Numbered from the stretch's first letter, positions 1 through 6,266 are shown. The stretch: 36,352 nucleotides of DNA from a bacterium (GCA_030699905.1 JAUYKQ010000004.1:1-36352), one strand, 5' to 3'. Notes: a model not told the origin generated them from the sequence alone. Numbers and translations are program-made.

Positions 1-138
1 TCTTGAAATAAAAGGAGCTAAGGTTTTGGCGTATTTTGTCCGTTTAAAGCGCCGAGACCTAAAAATCAAAACGAACTAGACCTTGTAGACGTTTCAATGG
101 ATTCTTTTTGCACGGCGGTTCGATTCCGCCCATCTCCA
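1..138 (+). ncRNA. ssrA: tmRNA (ssrA), 3' part; 5' part lies before the window
   Basis: The 3' end of a transfer-messenger RNA, which rescues stalled ribosomes. The T-arm and acceptor strand are visible: a GGCGG stem, the T-loop GTTCGATTC and the acceptor strand CATCTCC (about 131-137). Upstream is the conserved-looking block around CTAGACCTTGTAGAC (about 76-92), typical of the 3' tRNA-like domain of tmRNA. The 5' acceptor strand, the D-loop and the tag-peptide frame are outside the window, so the tag cannot be read. A CCA tail is not fully encoded. An ordinary tRNA is less likely, because no anticodon arm fits the 70 bases before the T-arm. Confidence 0.8.
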
Positions 139-333
139 CATGTACAAAAATGAGCTCGCTTCTTGGCGAGCCATTTTTGTTATGTGGAGATGAGAAACGT
201 GCCTGCGCACGTTTCGTGGCGGAATCGAAGGGGTTCTCCCATATCCAGCACTAATATCCTTTAGTGCTGGATGGGAAACCCGTACTGAACATGTAATGTT
301 CGATAAGCGTACTCGCGGTCCGCCCATCTCCAC
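126..333 (+). repeat. duplicated tmRNA acceptor end (14-bp direct repeat)
   Basis: The 14-mer CCGCCCATCTCCAC occurs at 126-139 inside the tmRNA and again at 320-333. A shorter related piece, TTCCGCCCATC, occurs at 813-823 beyond the GIY-YIG gene. Between the first two copies is an inverted fragment of the T-arm (GGCGGAATCGAA, about 213-224) and hairpins (for example CCAGCACTAA...TTAGTGCTGG). Duplicated tmRNA or tRNA ends are typical of attachment sites left by integrating elements; no integrase is visible here. Confidence 0.5.
143..180 (+). terminator. terminator hairpin after tmRNA
   Basis: A hairpin with arms around ACAAAAATG/GCTCGC and GGCGAGCCATTTTTGT, ending in a T run, just after the tmRNA 3' end. 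It sits inside a larger inverted repeat, since the acceptor sequence CATCTCCACAT is mirrored by ATGTGGAGATG at about 181-192. Confidence 0.6.
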
Positions 334-450
334 TCGACTCGCTTGCTTCAGAAAGCAAGCTCGCTCGTGGATTTTCCTGAGCTTGTCGAAGGATAAACCA
401 CCTAAGAAGTCATGCTAACGCATGGCTTTTTAGTTTAAGCGAGTCGAGTG
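331..450. repeat. 120-bp palindromic element with 14-bp terminal inverted repeats
   Basis: CACTCGACTCGCTT at 331-344 is matched by its exact complement AAGCGAGTCGAGTG at 437-450. Inside are three further hairpins: 341-360 (GCTTGC...GCAAGC), 368-401 (GTGGATTTTCC...AAACCAC) and 409-434 (AAGTCATGC...GCATGGCTTTTT, terminator-like). No coding region is seen. It resembles a miniature inverted-repeat element or a nested transcription barrier between tmRNA and the GIY-YIG gene. Confidence 0.6.
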
Positions 451-524
451 TCCCGAGCAAGTCTTCGCGTCGAGGGACTGTTTGATAGACTTGTCTCAAG
501 TGGTAATTGAGAGATAATAAAACC

Positions 525-791
525 ATGTTCTACGTTTACATGATCAAAAATTCTATAGACAAGCTTTACATAGGCATAACAAAAAATCCTAAAGACAGAG
601 TTGAATACCACAATCAGAAACGCGGCGCTTGCTTTACTAAATACAAATCCGACTTCACAATCGTCTTTCTGGAAGAATACAGCACATTGGAACAAGCAAG
701 AAAAAGAGAAATCCAACTGAAGAAGTGGTCGCGAAAAAAGAAAGATATTTTAATAGAAAAATACAGAAAAGAATTACCCACGAAAATGTAA
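525..791 (+). CDS. small GIY-YIG endonuclease-domain protein
   Basis: An 88-residue protein that is essentially one GIY-YIG nuclease domain (the stand-alone YhbQ/UvrC-N-like class). The order of motifs is right: FYVYMIK at the N-terminus, YIGIT at 15-19, then Arg25 and His29, and a C-terminal Glu62 in the REIQLKKW helix. Arg and Glu are the expected catalytic residues. The ATG at 525 is preferred over an in-frame TTG at 507, because the family starts just before the first GIY strand and the TTG lies in a small hairpin (TCTCAA/TTGAGA, 494-512). Such proteins may nick DNA in repair or mobility. Its setting, between partial copies of the tmRNA end, suggests a small mobile element, but this is inference. 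Confidence 0.85.
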   Translation: MFYVYMIKNSIDKLYIGITKNPKDRVEYHNQKRGACFTKYKSDFTIVFLEEYSTLEQARKREIQLKKWSRKKKDILIEKYRKELPTKM

Positions 792-876
792 CCGATACGC
801 GAGTCCGCGAGCTTCCGCCCATCATTACATTTTCAAAAACCAGCCCGAATGGGCGATTTTTCTTATTGGAGACGGA

Positions 877-940
877 GCAAGTGAACTGCCCGCCCGTACC
901 GAACGTGTCTGTGCGGTACGTTCGGGCGGGCTTCACTTGC
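877..940. repeat. long GC-rich palindrome
   Basis: GCAAGTGAA (877-885) and TTCACTTGC (932-940) enclose GCCCGCCCG and CGGGCGGGC, giving an 18-bp stem with a 2-base bulge. The loop can form an alternative GTACCG/CGGTAC hairpin. A smaller terminator-like hairpin (GCCC/GGGC followed by TTTTT) lies at about 843-862. The region separates the GIY-YIG gene from the next promoter. Confidence 0.6.
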
Positions 941-948
941 GTGAGGAA

Positions 949-977
949 TTGACAAACCCCCTGCATAGGTTTACTTT
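949..977 (+). promoter_or_regulatory. promoter of the three-gene small-ORF unit
   Basis: TTGACA (949-954), a 17-base spacer, and TACTTT (972-977). The first start codon, a GTG at 988, follows about 10 bases later, so the leader is very short but contains the Shine-Dalgarno-like AGAGGA at 978-983. Confidence 0.65.
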
Positions 978-987
978 AGAGGACAGT

Positions 988-1182
988 GTGAACACCCTAA
1001 CAGACAGGCAAATTGTGGAGCTTCGCAGAATATACGAAGCCGACCAGGCCGAAGCGGCATACGAGCAAAGACTAGAAGAATTATTAAGAGCGAAAAGGCG
1101 AAACGACAGATTGCAAACGTTTCTGATTCTAGTCTTCATCTTGTTTTTGTTCTCGCGACTGTTTATAAAGATAAACGGCTAA
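988..1182 (+). CDS. small charged-helix protein with C-terminal membrane anchor (unknown family)
   Basis: A 64-residue protein whose first two thirds are a highly charged amphipathic helix rich in Glu, Arg and Gln. One hydrophobic segment (FLILVFILFLFSRLF) ends the chain, so it should be tail-anchored with the charged part in the cytoplasm. The GTG start at 988 follows AGAGGA by four bases and lies downstream of a clear promoter. A TTG at 937 in the same frame would start upstream of the promoter and inside a palindrome. It resembles the protein at 1961-2179 in both the TDRQ...EL.RI..ADQ region and overall plan. No known family recognised. Confidence 0.65.
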   Translation: MNTLTDRQIVELRRIYEADQAEAAYEQRLEELLRAKRRNDRLQTFLILVFILFLFSRLFIKING

Positions 1183-1204
1183 AGGAACGCAGAAAGGAGT
1201 CAAA

Positions 1205-1432
1205 ATGAGTAGACCGATTCGCGCAACATGTCCCCATTGCGGGATGTTAATACCTTACGCTATCTACGGAGCGCACACGGCGGTATGTGTCAGAATGCGG
1301 AATGCAAAAACGCAACTCCCTCAACCATTCGCCACCACCCGAAAAAAGGACGTGAAAGAAGGAATGTATTCTCGCGTCGAAAGTCCGAGAAATCCACAGA
1401 AAGCCGTTGTGTCGGATGCTTTGTGGCGTTAA
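1205..1432 (+). CDS. small C2HC zinc-finger-like protein
   Basis: A 75-residue basic protein. Near its N-terminus the order Cys-x2-Cys-x11-His-x3-Cys (CPHCG to HTAVC, residues about 9-28) matches the spacing of a classical zinc finger with Cys as the last ligand. The rest is basic, Pro-containing and probably flexible. The start is supported by a strong Shine-Dalgarno site, AAAGGAGT (1193-1200), a few bases before ATG. It is the second gene of the unit that begins at 988. Zinc binding and nucleic-acid or protein binding are inferred from the spacing only. Confidence 0.65.
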   Translation: MSRPIRATCPHCGMLIPYAIYGAHTAVCVRMRNAKTQLPQPFATTRKKDVKEGMYSRVESPRNPQKAVVSDALWR

Positions 1433-1444
1433 ACTGTTTTCAGT

Positions 1445-1648
1445 ATGAACACTCCCAGTATTCCAGTGCCTCTTCCTGTATTTTTGCAAATACAGAAGCA
1501 TGAAATGGAGAGTCCGTTCAACGAGTGGGTGACTGGAGAAGAGGTCAACCACGAGCCCACGAACAACGAGCTGGCGTCCCATTACATTTCATCCGGCCGT
1601 GCCGCTCAAATAGCGCTCGAAATGACGCCAAGGATGGCTAAAATATAA
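1445..1648 (+). CDS. small hypothetical protein
   Basis: A 67-residue reading frame in the same unit, 12 bases after the zinc-finger gene and ending before a terminator. No Shine-Dalgarno site is seen before the ATG at 1445. A second in-frame ATG at 1505 would give a 47-residue acidic product containing NEWVTGEE and a C-terminal helix-like part. No family, signal peptide or membrane segment is recognised. It is kept because it fills the space between two genes and a terminator in the same direction; it may not be translated. Confidence 0.4.
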   Translation: MNTPSIPVPLPVFLQIQKHEMESPFNEWVTGEEVNHEPTNNELASHYISSGRAAQIALEMTPRMAKI

Positions 1649-1686
1649 TTTGAGCGGGGTCTCCTCTCGTCACCGCGAAGAAACAA

Positions 1687-1723
1687 GCCCCATTTTGAAG
1701 CGATTCAAGATGGGGTCTTTTTT
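1687..1723 (+). terminator. terminator of the small-ORF unit
   Basis: Stem CCCCATTTTGAA / TTCAAGATGGGG with a short loop, followed by TCTTTTTTG. It closes the transcription unit that starts at the 949 promoter. Confidence 0.8.
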
Positions 1724-1871
1724 GTAACTACCCACACTCTCATTCTCCCTTTTGTACTCGCCTCTCCGAAGCCGCTTCGGCGTAGCGCGGGAAGGGAGTG
1801 GCCGTAGGCCGAGGGATTTATAAATCCTCCGTCATCAGAATGACCACCCTCCTTTAGAAAAGGATGAATAA
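1724..1871. repeat. dispersed repeat B, copy 1 (inverted relative to 30791-30944)
   Basis: This gene-free stretch (about 310 bases between 1649 and 1960, with the terminator and the next promoter) contains short palindromic words. GAGGGATTTATAAATCCTCC (1811-1830) is followed by GTCATCAGAATGACCA and CCTCCTTTAGAAAAGGA. The same words appear in the same order, reverse-complemented, at 30791-30944, including the end GTAAC..CACACTCT. The flanks TAACTACCCACAC (1725-1737) and GGTGTGAGTGGTTA (about 1887-1900) are roughly inverted. Confidence 0.7.
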
Positions 1872-1911
1872 AGCCACTTTCTGATAGGTGTGAGTGGTTA
1901 TCTTTTTTGAG

Positions 1912-1941
1912 TTGACAAATAGTTGTTCAGTGTGGTATTTT
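1912..1941 (+). promoter_or_regulatory. promoter of the second small membrane protein
   Basis: TTGACA (1912-1917), 18-base spacer, TATTTT (1936-1941). The ATG at 1961 is preceded by AGAAAGGA (1948-1955). Confidence 0.65.
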
Positions 1942-1960
1942 AGATTCAGAAAGGAAACTT

Positions 1961-2179
1961 ATGGAATTGTTTACAGAAAGGGAAAGAAGAGAAATCGAGA
2001 GAATTCTAAAGGAAGACCAAGAAGGCGTGCGAAGAGAAGTGAAAAGGCAGGAAATCCTGGCGAAAATCGGACTCTTCGGCCGAGTCCTTATAAACGTATT
2101 ATTCGTCATGACAGTATGCTCAATTTTCCTCGTGGCCATTCTCTCCCTTCTAAAGGTCATTTCGATCCTTTTGAGGTAA
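1961..2179 (+). CDS. small charged-helix protein with C-terminal membrane segment (paralogue of 988-1182)
   Basis: 72 residues. The first 30 form a charged helix (TERERREIERILKEDQ) and the rest are hydrophobic (about 38-70), long enough for one or two membrane passes. Aligned without gaps, its N-terminal half shares T, R, E, R, I, D, Q, E, E and L positions with the protein at 988-1182. It has its own TTGACA promoter and a canonical Shine-Dalgarno site. A longer overlapping frame on this strand (from 1894) runs through the terminator and antisense to the next gene, so it is not used. Function unknown. Confidence 0.7.
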   Translation: MELFTERERREIERILKEDQEGVRREVKRQEILAKIGLFGRVLINVLFVMTVCSIFLVAILSLLKVISILLR

Positions 2180-2204
2180 CACCAGAATTTGCGCAGAAAA
2201 CCGA

Positions 2205-2234
2205 AATCTTGTCGCTTGGCCGGCAAGATTTTTT
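2205..2234. terminator. bidirectional terminator between convergent genes
   Basis: AATCTTG / CAAGATT with inner CGC..GCC pairing, followed by TTTTTT on the plus strand and preceded by AAAA, so it can serve both the plus-strand small gene and the minus-strand membrane protein. Confidence 0.7.
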
Positions 2235-2753
2235 CTATCCGAAATTATCGGCCATGACTTTCCCTGTCGCGATTGAAAACGATTTTATCAAAACCAGAAA
2301 AGACAGAGCTACCGCAAACCAAATGTCGGCTCCGCGAGTGGCAAATCCAACCGCGATAGCCAAAAGAATAACCCAAGAACCCATAATGTACCCCGCGACA
2401 TGAGTACTTCGCAAAACATCCGCCTTTCCGAAAACGAGAACCTCTTCCTGCCAAACAAAAAGAGTCCAGACGCTCCAGATAAGAAAAGCCGCTATAAGAG
2501 CCAGATTTCCCAAAAACTCCGGCATGGCTATTTCAAGCGGGTTTGAAATAAAAATCAAAATAGCCGAAAGCGCAAGCGACAAAAGACATTCCACGGAAGA
2601 ATAAACGGCCTTTGCCATATTCACCAAAAAACTCCAACCGCTTGATAGTCGGGATTTCCATGAAACCGAAATATTCAAAAACTCTTTTAGAGAAACTTTG
2701 CTCTTTTCAAAGTTGTCTGCTATAAGAGTTTGGCTTTTGTCTGAAATTCTCAT
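2235..2753 (-). CDS. hypothetical multi-pass membrane protein
   Basis: 172 residues. A cytoplasmic-looking N-terminal part of about 45 residues is followed by four likely membrane segments (about 53-72, 80-100, 121-138 and 144-162). The start ATG is the only good one and is preceded on its strand by an A/T-rich run without a Shine-Dalgarno site. Upstream there is a tandem 10-mer (TTTAACTACC twice, 2781-2800), which could be an operator or part of a promoter. It is a single gene between two plus-strand units. No family recognised. Confidence 0.7.
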   Translation of the reverse strand: MRISDKSQTLIADNFEKSKVSLKEFLNISVSWKSRLSSGWSFLVNMAKAVYSSVECLLSLALSAILIFISNPLEIAMPEFLGNLALIAAFLIWSVWTLFVWQEEVLVFGKADVLRSTHVAGYIMGSWVILLAIAVGFATRGADIWFAVALSFLVLIKSFSIATGKVMADNFG

Positions 2754-2806
2754 AAAAAAATTTTATTGATTTCTTAAACTTTTAACTACCTTTAACTACC
2801 ATTTTA

Positions 2807-2835
2807 CTTACAGCGCATGAAAAAATGGTGATAAT
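2807..2835 (+). promoter_or_regulatory. candidate upstream promoter of infC operon
   Basis: CTTACA (2807-2812), 17 bases, GATAAT (2830-2835). A second possible -10, TATGGTA, lies at 2934-2940 just before infC. Confidence 0.4.
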
Positions 2836-2865
2836 GTTTTCTAAAACCGGCTTCAAACTTTTGAA

Positions 2866-2909
2866 AACGGACGAGCTGTATCAACAGGTATTGATACAGC
2901 TCGTCCGTT
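2866..2909 (+). promoter_or_regulatory. 19-bp perfect hairpin in infC leader (possible attenuator)
   Basis: Left arm 2866-2884 and right arm 2891-2909 are perfect complements (AACGGACGAGC...GCTCGTCCGTT) with a 6-base loop. It lies between the distal candidate promoter and infC. The following bases (AAAAAATTGCTTTT) are a poor U tract, so it is either an inefficient terminator or an attenuator. infC-rpmI-rplT leaders are known to be controlled by L20 in other bacteria; whether that holds here is not shown. Confidence 0.5.
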
Positions 2910-2970
2910 AAAAAATTGCTTTTATTTTACTTGTATGGTAAACTCTTCCCATAAGTAATCTTATTATCCC

Positions 2971-3480
2971 TTGAGTCAAAAAGTCAGAATAAACCATCAG
3001 ATACGGGCCAAAGAACTCCGGGTTATAAGCTCCACGGGAGAAAATTTGGGTCTCTTGTCTCTTCAGGACGCTCTTCGCAAAGCCGAAGAGGATGGGCTGG
3101 ATTTGATAGAGATTTCGCCCAACTCTCCGGAGCCGGTGGCTAAGATAATGGATTACGGCAAGTATCAGTACGAGGAGAACAAAAAGACAAAGGCCTCAAG
3201 ATCAAAAAGCCGGAACGCGGAAATAAAAAGCATTCAAATTAAAATAGGCACGGGCGAACACGATTTGGAATTAAAGGCCAAAAAGGCCTCAGAGTGGCTT
3301 CAGGAAGGGCATAGGGTCAAAGTAGAGCTTTTCCTTTCAGGCAGAGCCAAATACATGGACCCAAAGTTTCTCTCTGAAAGGTTGGAGCGAGTTCTTCGTT
3401 TTATTTCCGAAGAATACAAAATCGCCGAACCGCTAAAGAGAGGGCCAAAGGGACTGACGGTGATAATAGAGAGAAGTTAG
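2971..3480 (+). CDS. infC: translation initiation factor IF-3
   Basis: IF-3 binds the 30S subunit, keeps it apart from 50S and checks the start codon and initiator tRNA. The protein of 169 residues has the N-domain (INHQIRAKELRVIS, residues 7-20, then GENLGLLSLQDAL) and the C-domain with the basic K..EIKSIQIK strand (about 83-93) and HDLELKAKKASEWL. The length is normal. The start is a TTG at 2971 with no Shine-Dalgarno site; an in-frame stop lies 15 bases upstream. Rare start codons are typical for infC because IF-3 represses its own translation from them. First gene of infC-rpmI-rplT. Confidence 0.95.
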   Translation: MSQKVRINHQIRAKELRVISSTGENLGLLSLQDALRKAEEDGLDLIEISPNSPEPVAKIMDYGKYQYEENKKTKASRSKSRNAEIKSIQIKIGTGEHDLELKAKKASEWLQEGHRVKVELFLSGRAKYMDPKFLSERLERVLRFISEEYKIAEPLKRGPKGLTVIIERS

Positions 3481-3538
3481 TAAGCGTACAGCGTTTAGCG
3501 TATGTAAATACTTTTTACTGAACGCTTAACGCTAAAAT
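3481..3538 (+). repeat. infC-rpmI spacer palindrome (GTAGCG/TAGCGT family)
   Basis: AGCGTTTAGCGT and ACGCTTAACGCT are near-perfect complements around a TGTAAATACTTTTTACTGA loop. It is built of the same TAGCGT words as the rplP-rpsC spacer at 24030-24136. The end of the stem lies 6-8 bases before the rpmI ATG and could mask it. Confidence 0.6.
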
Positions 3539-3718
3539 ATGAAAACAAACAAATCATACACAAAACGACTTAAGGTTACGAAAAATGGCAAGATTTTAAG
3601 AAGAAGGTCGGGCCAGAACCATTTTAACGCCAAAGAAAGAGGCAGACAGACGATGTCCAAACACAAGACGTCGCCTTTCAAGATGAACAATAAAGACATT
3701 AGCAGATATTTAGCATAA
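3539..3718 (+). CDS. rpmI: 50S ribosomal protein L35
   Basis: A short gene (59 residues). The product begins MKTNKSYTKRLKVTKNGKIL and contains the L35 signature R(R)SGQNHFNAK, about residues 22-32, followed by the KHKTSPFK region; very basic, as expected. It lies between infC and rplT as in most bacteria. No Shine-Dalgarno site precedes it; the spacer hairpin ends just upstream, so translation may depend on coupling or on opening that hairpin. Confidence 0.93.
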   Translation: MKTNKSYTKRLKVTKNGKILRRRSGQNHFNAKERGRQTMSKHKTSPFKMNNKDISRYLA

Positions 3719-3832
3719 AACTCAAATGGTCTCGAAATAGGCGCGAGTACGCGCCTCCCGAATCAATCACGAATCTAATGTTAGGGAAAATTAGGGAGAA
3801 AATTCGGGATTGATTAGAGACCAAATAATCAT
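3719..3832 (+). promoter_or_regulatory. rpmI-rplT spacer with mutually exclusive helices (candidate L20 control site)
   Basis: A GGCGCG/CGCGCC hairpin (3740-3755) lies inside a long-range helix TGGTCTC (3727-3733) with GAGACCA (3817-3823). Two further pairings share bases and exclude each other: CCCGAAT (3757-3763) with ATTCGGG (3802-3808), or AATCAATC (3761-3768) with GATTGATT (3808-3815). The second brings pairing close to the rplT start. Such a switch would suit autogenous control by L20, which binds folded mRNA of this operon in studied bacteria. This is inference from the sequence. Confidence 0.45.
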
Positions 3833-4174
3833 ATGTCACGAGTAAAAAAAGCGGTAAACGCTTTAAAGACAAGGAAAAACGTTTTAAAAGCGACGAAGGG
3901 ATACAGACACGCGCGCTCAAAAAAAGAAAGGGCCGCTTATGAAGCTCTGGTGCACGCGGGCGCCTACGCTTTTGCCCACAGGAGAGACAAAAAAAATGAC
4001 TTCAGAAAACTCTGGAACGTTCAGGTAAACGCCGGACTGGGCACCGAATGGTCTTACAGTAAATTTATCGGCGCTTTAAAGAAAAAAAATATTGATCTGG
4101 ATCGTAAAATCCTCGCCGGTTTAGCCGAAAAGAATCCCGAAACCTTCAAGAGAGTGGTGGAGAAGGCGAGGTAG
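3833..4174 (+). CDS. rplT: 50S ribosomal protein L20
   Basis: L20 binds 23S rRNA early in 50S assembly and in several bacteria also represses its own operon. The 113 residues cover the family: N-terminal basic arm MSRVKKAVNALKTRKNVLKA, then GYRHARSKKERAAYEALVHA and the C-terminal domain with DFRKLWNVQVNAGLG and LAEKNPETFKRVVEKA. Length close to the usual 117. Last gene of infC-rpmI-rplT, followed by a strong terminator. No Shine-Dalgarno site, only an AGAG 13 bases upstream. Confidence 0.96.
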   Translation: MSRVKKAVNALKTRKNVLKATKGYRHARSKKERAAYEALVHAGAYAFAHRRDKKNDFRKLWNVQVNAGLGTEWSYSKFIGALKKKNIDLDRKILAGLAEKNPETFKRVVEKAR

Positions 4175-4208
4175 AAAAGATTCTGCAAGCGCGAGATGCA
4201 ATAATGCC

Positions 4209-4256
4209 AATCGCCCCCATTCGCCCGCTTTTGCGGGCGAATGGGGGCGATTTTTA
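4209..4256. terminator. strong bidirectional terminator
   Basis: A 19-bp perfect stem (4210-4228 with 4233-4251, ATCGCCCCCATTCGCCCGC) with a TTTT loop and TTTTT at 4251-4255. It separates rplT from the convergent beta-CASP nuclease gene. Confidence 0.9.
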
Positions 4257-4283
4257 TCTCCCGAGGACAAAGTTCAGCCGACA

Positions 4284-5666
4284 TTAGAATTCCAACTCCA
4301 CTTTTTCCCCATCCGAAGGATGAACCGCCTCAACCCCAAGATAGTCCCGAAGTTTTTGAACTAAAAAAAATGCCGCTTTCGGCTCGCCCATGACAACAAA
4401 GGTCTTTTTTAAAGAACCGGCCGTATTTTCAACAAAATTCAAAAGTCCATCCGAATCTTTGTGTGAAGAGTACCCGCTTATGGTTTCAACCTTTGCCTTC
4501 ACGAAGACCTTTTTATTTCCTATTTGTACTGACCTGGCGCCGTCTTGAATCTCTCTACCCAAAGAACCGGGCGACTGATAACCGACAAAAAGTATAGTGG
4601 CGTTTTCATCTCCCAAGTAAATTTCTTCATGACGCAGTATTCTGCCACCGGCGGACATTCCGGAGCCGGCTATTATTATCTTTGGTCCTTTGGCGTTTGC
4701 AATGTCCTGCGACTGCCGGACTCGTGGAGTCATTTTGAGTCCCGGAAATTCAAAAATATCGTCTCCTCCCTCCACTTCTTTGCGCACCTCCCCTTTGAAA
4801 TGATGCGACATTTCCGAATAGACGCCTGTGATTTTAATAGCGAGGGGCGAGTCCAAAAAAACGGCGACATCACCCACTTTACCGTTTTCAACCATTTCGT
4901 TTATTTCATAAAGAAGCACTTGAGTTTTTTCAAGCGAAAAAGAAGGAATAAGCAATGTCCCCTTTTTTTTAATAGTTCTTGTTACGGCCTGAAGAAGTTT
5001 GTTTTTTCTTTCTCCCGAACCTTCGTGGTTTCGGTCTCCGTAAACGCTTTCCATGACAACATAGTCGGCGTCTGAAATAATTTCCGTGTTAGGTAAAAGA
5101 GGCGCCGGAGAGTTGCCTAAATCTCCCGTAAAGACCGCCTTGATTTTGCGTCCGTTGCCGTACTCAAACTCATACATCGCGGAGCCCAAAATATGTCCGG
5201 CGTCTTTGGCCGTTACCGCAAGGTCGTGAGACAACTGCAAAGGTTTGCCGTATTCAATCGTTTGCCAAACAGACAACGCTTTGGAAACGTCATCTTCTTC
5301 ATAAAGAAGATTTTCGCCGTTTTTGTTCTCGTAACGCATAATGGAAAGAGCGTCCTCAAACATGAACTTGGCGATTTTTAGTGTCGCTTCGGTGCTTGTT
5401 ATCTTTCCCTTGAATCCGTCTTTTACAAGTTTCGGCACGCGACCGATGTGGTCTATATGGGCGTGCGTCACGAAAAGATAATCAATGTCCGCAGGGTTGT
5501 AAGGGAACGGTTCCGCGTTTCTCTTGTCGGCAAATTGGACTCCTTGTAAAAGACCGCAGTCAACCAAAATCCTCTTGCCACCGGCGGAAAACTCAAAATT
5601 GGCGCCAGTAACGGTGCTTGCTCCGCTCCAGAAAATTATATGAGGATTGATATTTGATTCTTTCAT
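4284..5666 (-). CDS. beta-CASP metallo-beta-lactamase-fold ribonuclease
   Basis: A 460-residue RNA-processing hydrolase of the CPSF/Ysh1-like COG1236 group. The zinc site THAHIDH (residues 67-73), DAGHILGSAMYEF for the next His, FTGDLG for the bridging Asp, and the beta-CASP motifs PSFSLEKTQ, GSGMSAGGR and the terminal SGYSSHKD are all present. It is expected to cut or trim RNA 3' or 5' ends in the cytoplasm. The ATG at 5666 is chosen because it overlaps the upstream gene's stop as ATGA; another ATG at 5711 would overlap that gene by 49 bases and adds residues not typical of the family. Confidence 0.9.
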   Translation of the reverse strand: MKESNINPHIIFWSGASTVTGANFEFSAGGKRILVDCGLLQGVQFADKRNAEPFPYNPADIDYLFVTHAHIDHIGRVPKLVKDGFKGKITSTEATLKIAKFMFEDALSIMRYENKNGENLLYEEDDVSKALSVWQTIEYGKPLQLSHDLAVTAKDAGHILGSAMYEFEYGNGRKIKAVFTGDLGNSPAPLLPNTEIISDADYVVMESVYGDRNHEGSGERKNKLLQAVTRTIKKKGTLLIPSFSLEKTQVLLYEINEMVENGKVGDVAVFLDSPLAIKITGVYSEMSHHFKGEVRKEVEGGDDIFEFPGLKMTPRVRQSQDIANAKGPKIIIAGSGMSAGGRILRHEEIYLGDENATILFVGYQSPGSLGREIQDGARSVQIGNKKVFVKAKVETISGYSSHKDSDGLLNFVENTAGSLKKTFVVMGEPKAAFFLVQKLRDYLGVEAVHPSDGEKVELEF

Positions 5667-6127
5667 TTTAACGGTTTGTCCTCGGTCGTGGATTGACTTT
5701 GATTTTGCCATGAATTTATTGGTCCTCGTGTCTCTTTTTTCAGACCTTTTTCCACATAAAAGGCAGCCACAAAGCCCCCTAACACGTCAAAAACCATATC
5801 CTTTAGAACGTCTAAAGGATAGTTTCTTATGGCGTTGTATGTTTGACCGGTGAAATACTCGTAAACTTCCCAAAAACCGCCGATAACCAAAGCACCGATG
5901 ACGGCCGCAAAAACCAATCTAAAACGACCCTGTTTATCGTAAGAGAAAACTCCGGAGTAAAGATAAGTCCACAAACCTACAAGTCCGGCAAAAAGCCCCC
6001 CGAGAAAATGCATAGGTATATCCAACCACCAAAATATCCAGTAAAAATAAAAGTGGATGGAAAAAGCGTGCAAGGCGCCGATGGCGATAAACAGGACAAA
6101 TATGGAAATACCGATATTCTTCTTCAT
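5663..6127 (-). CDS. multi-pass membrane protein, DUF2238/YjdF-like
   Basis: 154 residues with about four membrane segments (4-24, 38-60, 72-90, 108-128) and a polar C-terminal tail. The pattern DIPMHFLGGL (about 36-45), WEVYEYFTG (about 86-94) and DVLKDMVFDVLGG (about 105-117) recalls the DUF2238/YjdF family with its paired acidic and His residues in membrane helices. Assignment is by pattern only. It overlaps the beta-CASP gene as ATGA and so is probably translated together with it. Role unknown. Confidence 0.7.
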   Translation of the reverse strand: MKKNIGISIFVLFIAIGALHAFSIHFYFYWIFWWLDIPMHFLGGLFAGLVGLWTYLYSGVFSYDKQGRFRLVFAAVIGALVIGGFWEVYEYFTGQTYNAIRNYPLDVLKDMVFDVLGGFVAAFYVEKGLKKETRGPINSWQNQSQSTTEDKPLK

Positions 6128-6231
6128 TGTTTTGGTCAGTAAGTTTTAAAGCGAAGCTCTACTTCTTGGCAAATACCTCTTTTATTCTAACATGTTTTAG
6201 GCACAGGTCTGTTTTCATTCGTTCTTTTCAT

Positions 6232-6259
6232 TTGTCCTTCATTAGAATGGGTGTATAAT
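6232..6259 (+). promoter_or_regulatory. promoter of the structured RNA candidate
   Basis: TTGTCC (6232-6237), 16 bases, TATAAT (6254-6259). The predicted start at about 6266-6267 is exactly where the closing helix of the RNA begins. Confidence 0.55.
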
Positions 6260-6266
6260 GATTATA

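Noticed and set aside
655-966. Minus-strand frame of 103 residues opposite the GIY-YIG gene
   Set aside because: Antisense to a recognised domain and crosses a long palindrome.
1894-2403. Long plus-strand frame (169 residues) overlapping the small membrane protein
   Set aside because: It runs through a terminator and antisense to the membrane protein at 2235-2753. Composition is Arg/Pro-rich and without family, while the shorter frame at 1961 has promoter and Shine-Dalgarno support.
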